Shown here piece after piece: positions 60,765 through 64,000 of a stretch of DNA of 64,000 nucleotides. The translations under genes and the position numbers were made by a program. The stretch lies in assembly GCA_039881145.1 (NCBI GenBank), contig JAYKKI010000004.1, forward strand, positions 43,495,001 through 43,559,000, in the 5' to 3' direction. Each line of letters opens with the position of its first letter. Within the stretch, counting starts at the first letter, position 1. The notes beneath the pieces are model-generated. The model ran no database searches. It was not told the DNA's origin and saw only the letters and a program-made list of their open reading frames with translations. This DNA is from Druceiella hillmani. Taxonomy: Eukaryota; Arthropoda; Insecta; Lepidoptera; Hepialidae.

Positions 60765-63700
60765 TAATCAAAGCTCATTGTAGGAATCAAATTAAATTTC
60801 ATTCCAATAGTTTTTCACAAGGAACTCATCGCATAACAAAAAATTACAAAACACTACATAATACACGCATAAATATGTATACGGCACAGTAAGACAAAGT
60901 TACGTCATTTGTGTTAACATCCTGTTTGTTAGTTTGTGACGAGGAACACCCTCAGATACGTCAAATGTCCCAAATTCGGTACACAAACCGCAAATTTACC
61001 TAACTTCGTTTGACATAATTATTATATAAACACTTATCATGTAAACATATATTGCGTAATGCGAGTATGTTCACAATCTGCAAGTAGAGTTGGCGTCGGT
61101 GTATTTATTCAACATTTACAACTTTAGCAACTACTTAACTGCTGTTTTTATTCTTACCGCTACTTATATACTCGTGATATGGATTTTGTGAAAAGATATT
61201 GTGTTTGAAATTCAAATGTGATATCTAATCATTTTTTTCCACAAGATTTATTCCATTTCTCTCAGTTATAGTATGTTTTGTATCCCATTTATGATAAATA
61301 TTATTATTTCAATAATTTATTCGCTAATTTATACGTAGGTCATTAAAACACAGTATTTATAAAACCACAAGGTTCTAAAACAGAGTAAACCCTGACGTGT
61401 AACATTGACATCGAATTAATTGTTATTCTCTAATTGTCGCATTTATCTTTTTTATAAATTTTTAATTTATGTGGCAATAGCTGAGTAGATCTTACATAAC
61501 AATCTCTTTTAGCCACACGCGAGTTTTAAATGCTGATATTTATTTTAATGACGTTATGTATATTTCAAACAGGGATGCTTAAAGTTTTATTTGTGTTCAC
61601 ATATGATGCGAATAATTTCAAAAAGGAATTATATTTACTTCCCTGTAGTTCCTAGAAAAGCGCTATTTTTGAAAACACTACTCTACTCAAATATATTTTT
61701 TAAAAACATATATGAACATATAATTGCCGAGAAACTGTTTTTGGCAAAATTTTCCATTATTACAATGGGAATAAAACAATTTCTAAGTTACGGCACCTCC
61801 GGAGTTATGAAAATTTGTTTAGGTTAATTAACTTTATAAATGATTACCATCGTTCAGCAGTAGTGGTGATATTAATTATTTTAAATTTAATTTTCAAGTA
61901 ATAATGTCAAAATCAGATTAGTCGCATAAGCAATTAAAGGTGCAATGAAGGAATAATTATATTTATTTTCCTACCATTAAAGGAACAGTTCCAAAATTTA
62001 AGTTTGAAATATCGATTAAAATCTTAACTTTTTAACTATGATGATTGTTCTCGAATATATAGGGTTTAGGTAATTATACATAATTGAAATGCAATAAACT
62101 CGTTTATTATCTAATACTAAATCTATCATTCTACTTTCGGAAGATTTTAGGAAGTACTTGATTTGTGCTGAGTAAATGTATATTTTACGAATGAAATACT
62201 TTGTTTAATAAATATATAGTAAACCTATTCTCTAACTTCTTGGATAAACCTGTCGGTTAGTAACTTGGTTTTAAAATAGTTTCTAAATTTTATTCTACTA
62301 ATAAAATAACGTTTTTGCAACATGTTATGTTGAAAATATATTTTTCGACGCATATAAATTTTTTTTTTCAAAATTATGAAAATAAATATGTTATTTGTTC
62401 AAAATGTCAATAAATTAAAGAAAAAAAATTTTAAAATAGGTTTCTAAAATTTTGTTCAATTTTGATTAAAAATTTCATTGATCCTCTTTCGATTAAATTC
62501 TTATAAGAGAGTAAAAGTTACTTAAAATATTTATTCACAAAGTATTTTAATAAAAGAATAGAGGATTTTGTTATATTTCTAGTTAAATTGAGATTATTTA
62601 TTTAAACAATTGTTTGCCCGATTATCGGGAAGCCAAAAGGAAATTTAGTAAATTTAGCTTTATTTATGTATATATGCATATCTGCAGGAATTTGCGTTGA
62701 TGGAACGTGTGTTTCTTTCTAACTCTCAAATTCCTCATGCAATGTGTCCTTTGATTCATCGGGAATGTGTAAGTAACGTTTGAATTCTATGATGGCAGTA
62801 ACATATAGGCTTGTGTTTAATTTTTTCCCTTTAGAACTCATCATTATAATTATTAAATAAAACTGCATTGAAAGATCATTTACAAAATATTTGCACCGCA
62901 GAAATGGAAATCGGTCAATCATTTTACATAGATATTTACTTAAATTATTTGTTTTTTTTCTCCTAATTCTCTGCTTTTTGCTTAGTAAAAGGAAAGTAAT
63001 ATTATTTTGTCTAAATACATTATAATAATAGTGTACCTTGTTCAGTAATTCACGCAAATTAAGTCATCACGTTGATAGAGTTTCGTAAAGCATTTAGAAT
63101 AAGGTCTTCCGAAATCATAAATAACGAAATAAGTTACCTCTGAAGAAATTAAATGATTTTCTGTGCTATAATATTTGAAACTCAAAATAATAAATAACCG
63201 AATCAATTTTACAAGTCAGTCTACTTTTCCAAAAGGGACAGCATTGGATATACGCACGATATATATATCGTAAAGCGTTTTACAGAAGTTTTATTTTCAC
63301 AAGGTTTCCAATAACTCTTTTAATAAAAGTTCACTAAGGTTTGAGAGAAAAAGGCTATAGATTTAATGTAATCACACATTACTTTAATTATAGAGATTTT
63401 CAAAGTTTTCAAATTGTGTATATTTCAAGTTCATTAGCATTAATATGCATTAAAATAAATTCCAATATAGAAATATGCCCAAATATACTATTCTAACCTA
63501 TACATATGTATACGGATACCAAAGACAAGTAACTTCATCTTGGTTCAAATGAAGAGCAAGTAGGTATTTCCTAAACTCAATAGTTTCCAAGTTTTCAATA
63601 TTTTTATTGCGTGCAAAAAAAATTCCATTTTTAGTTAGTTTTTTTGGCCATTTTGAAAAATAAATTAGATTTGTAATTTGTTTGTGCTAAATTTTCACTA

Positions 63701-64000
63701 AGATCACCTCGTTTATTGCAATAAAGTTGTATTAATGCCCATTATGGATATTTTAACAAAAAAAAATATTCCCACGTGAAATGCACCAGTAACTTGATTA
63801 TCTTAACTAGACTCTCCCTGTTGAAATATGTACAAAACCCCTAGTAAATTTTCATTTTACCTTTCAAATTTTAATTTGGATTTCGGAGTGGTATAGTATA
63901 TATAATTTTCTTATAAATTCGGCTATTGATATTGCAATAAAATAGGGATTATAGTCCAAAAATATTGGTTGCGAAAAATTAATACAAAACTAGTTCTTAA
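60765..64000. other. Unassigned A+T-rich interval to window end
   Basis: No gene or TE motif recognised. The longest frame (62719-63057, minus, 112 codons) has no family resemblance I can name. Confidence 0.45.

Overview
This window is A+T-rich arthropod (most likely insect) nuclear DNA dominated by decayed transposable elements. The evidence is the long (TA)n microsatellites, the mix of TE superfamilies (Ty1/copia, BEL/Pao, Ty3/gypsy, mariner, IS630-like, P element, piggyBac, hAT, LINE), the arthropod-type copia primer site, and a captured piece of the conserved E3 ligase gene hyd/UBR5. I see no intact, certainly functional host gene. Nearly all open frames are simple-repeat artefacts or broken transposon frames. 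The species cannot be resolved from sequence alone.

The centrepiece is 11068-14664, a compact Ty1/copia-type retrotransposon with near-identical 136-bp LTRs, a tRNA-iMet-type primer-binding site, a polypurine tract and a 7-bp flanking repeat. Its gag, protease and most of the integrase are absent. In their place lies an intronless, antisense copy of the 5' coding part of hyd/UBR5 (about 270 codons), then a further coding-like fragment, then a 61-bp-arm inverted repeat. After that come the integrase C-terminus, reverse transcriptase (YVDD) and RNase H. The primer-binding site is extended to 31 nt complementary to initiator tRNA-Met. It runs to the position of the usual m1G9 block and continues directly into antisense hyd. 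This looks like a fossil of aberrant plus-strand strong-stop DNA that copied too much of the tRNA primer and then switched onto hyd mRNA. The element sits inside an older BEL/Pao remnant (10297-11060 and 14672 onward).

Other regions, left to right. 3.5-4.8 kb: IS630/mariner-like element with about 270-bp terminal inverted repeats and a broken transposase. 8.1-8.76 kb: internally deleted mariner. 15.3-16.3 kb: nearly full-length but broken mariner, minus strand, bracketed by a 71-bp direct repeat. 30.2-31.6 kb: mariner, gypsy and piggyBac fragments side by side. 33.5-35.9 kb: P-element/THAP9-like remnant. 39.66-42.81 kb: hAT element with terminal inverted repeats and 8-bp target duplication, containing a tRNA-like sequence and a possible SINE. 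49.9-51.0 kb: IS630-like transposase remnant. 53.6-53.8 kb: LINE ORF2 tail. 56.6-56.9 kb: large, nearly perfect palindrome. Microsatellites and alternating purine-pyrimidine (TG/CG) tracts are scattered throughout. The remaining intervals (about half of the window) show no feature I can support.
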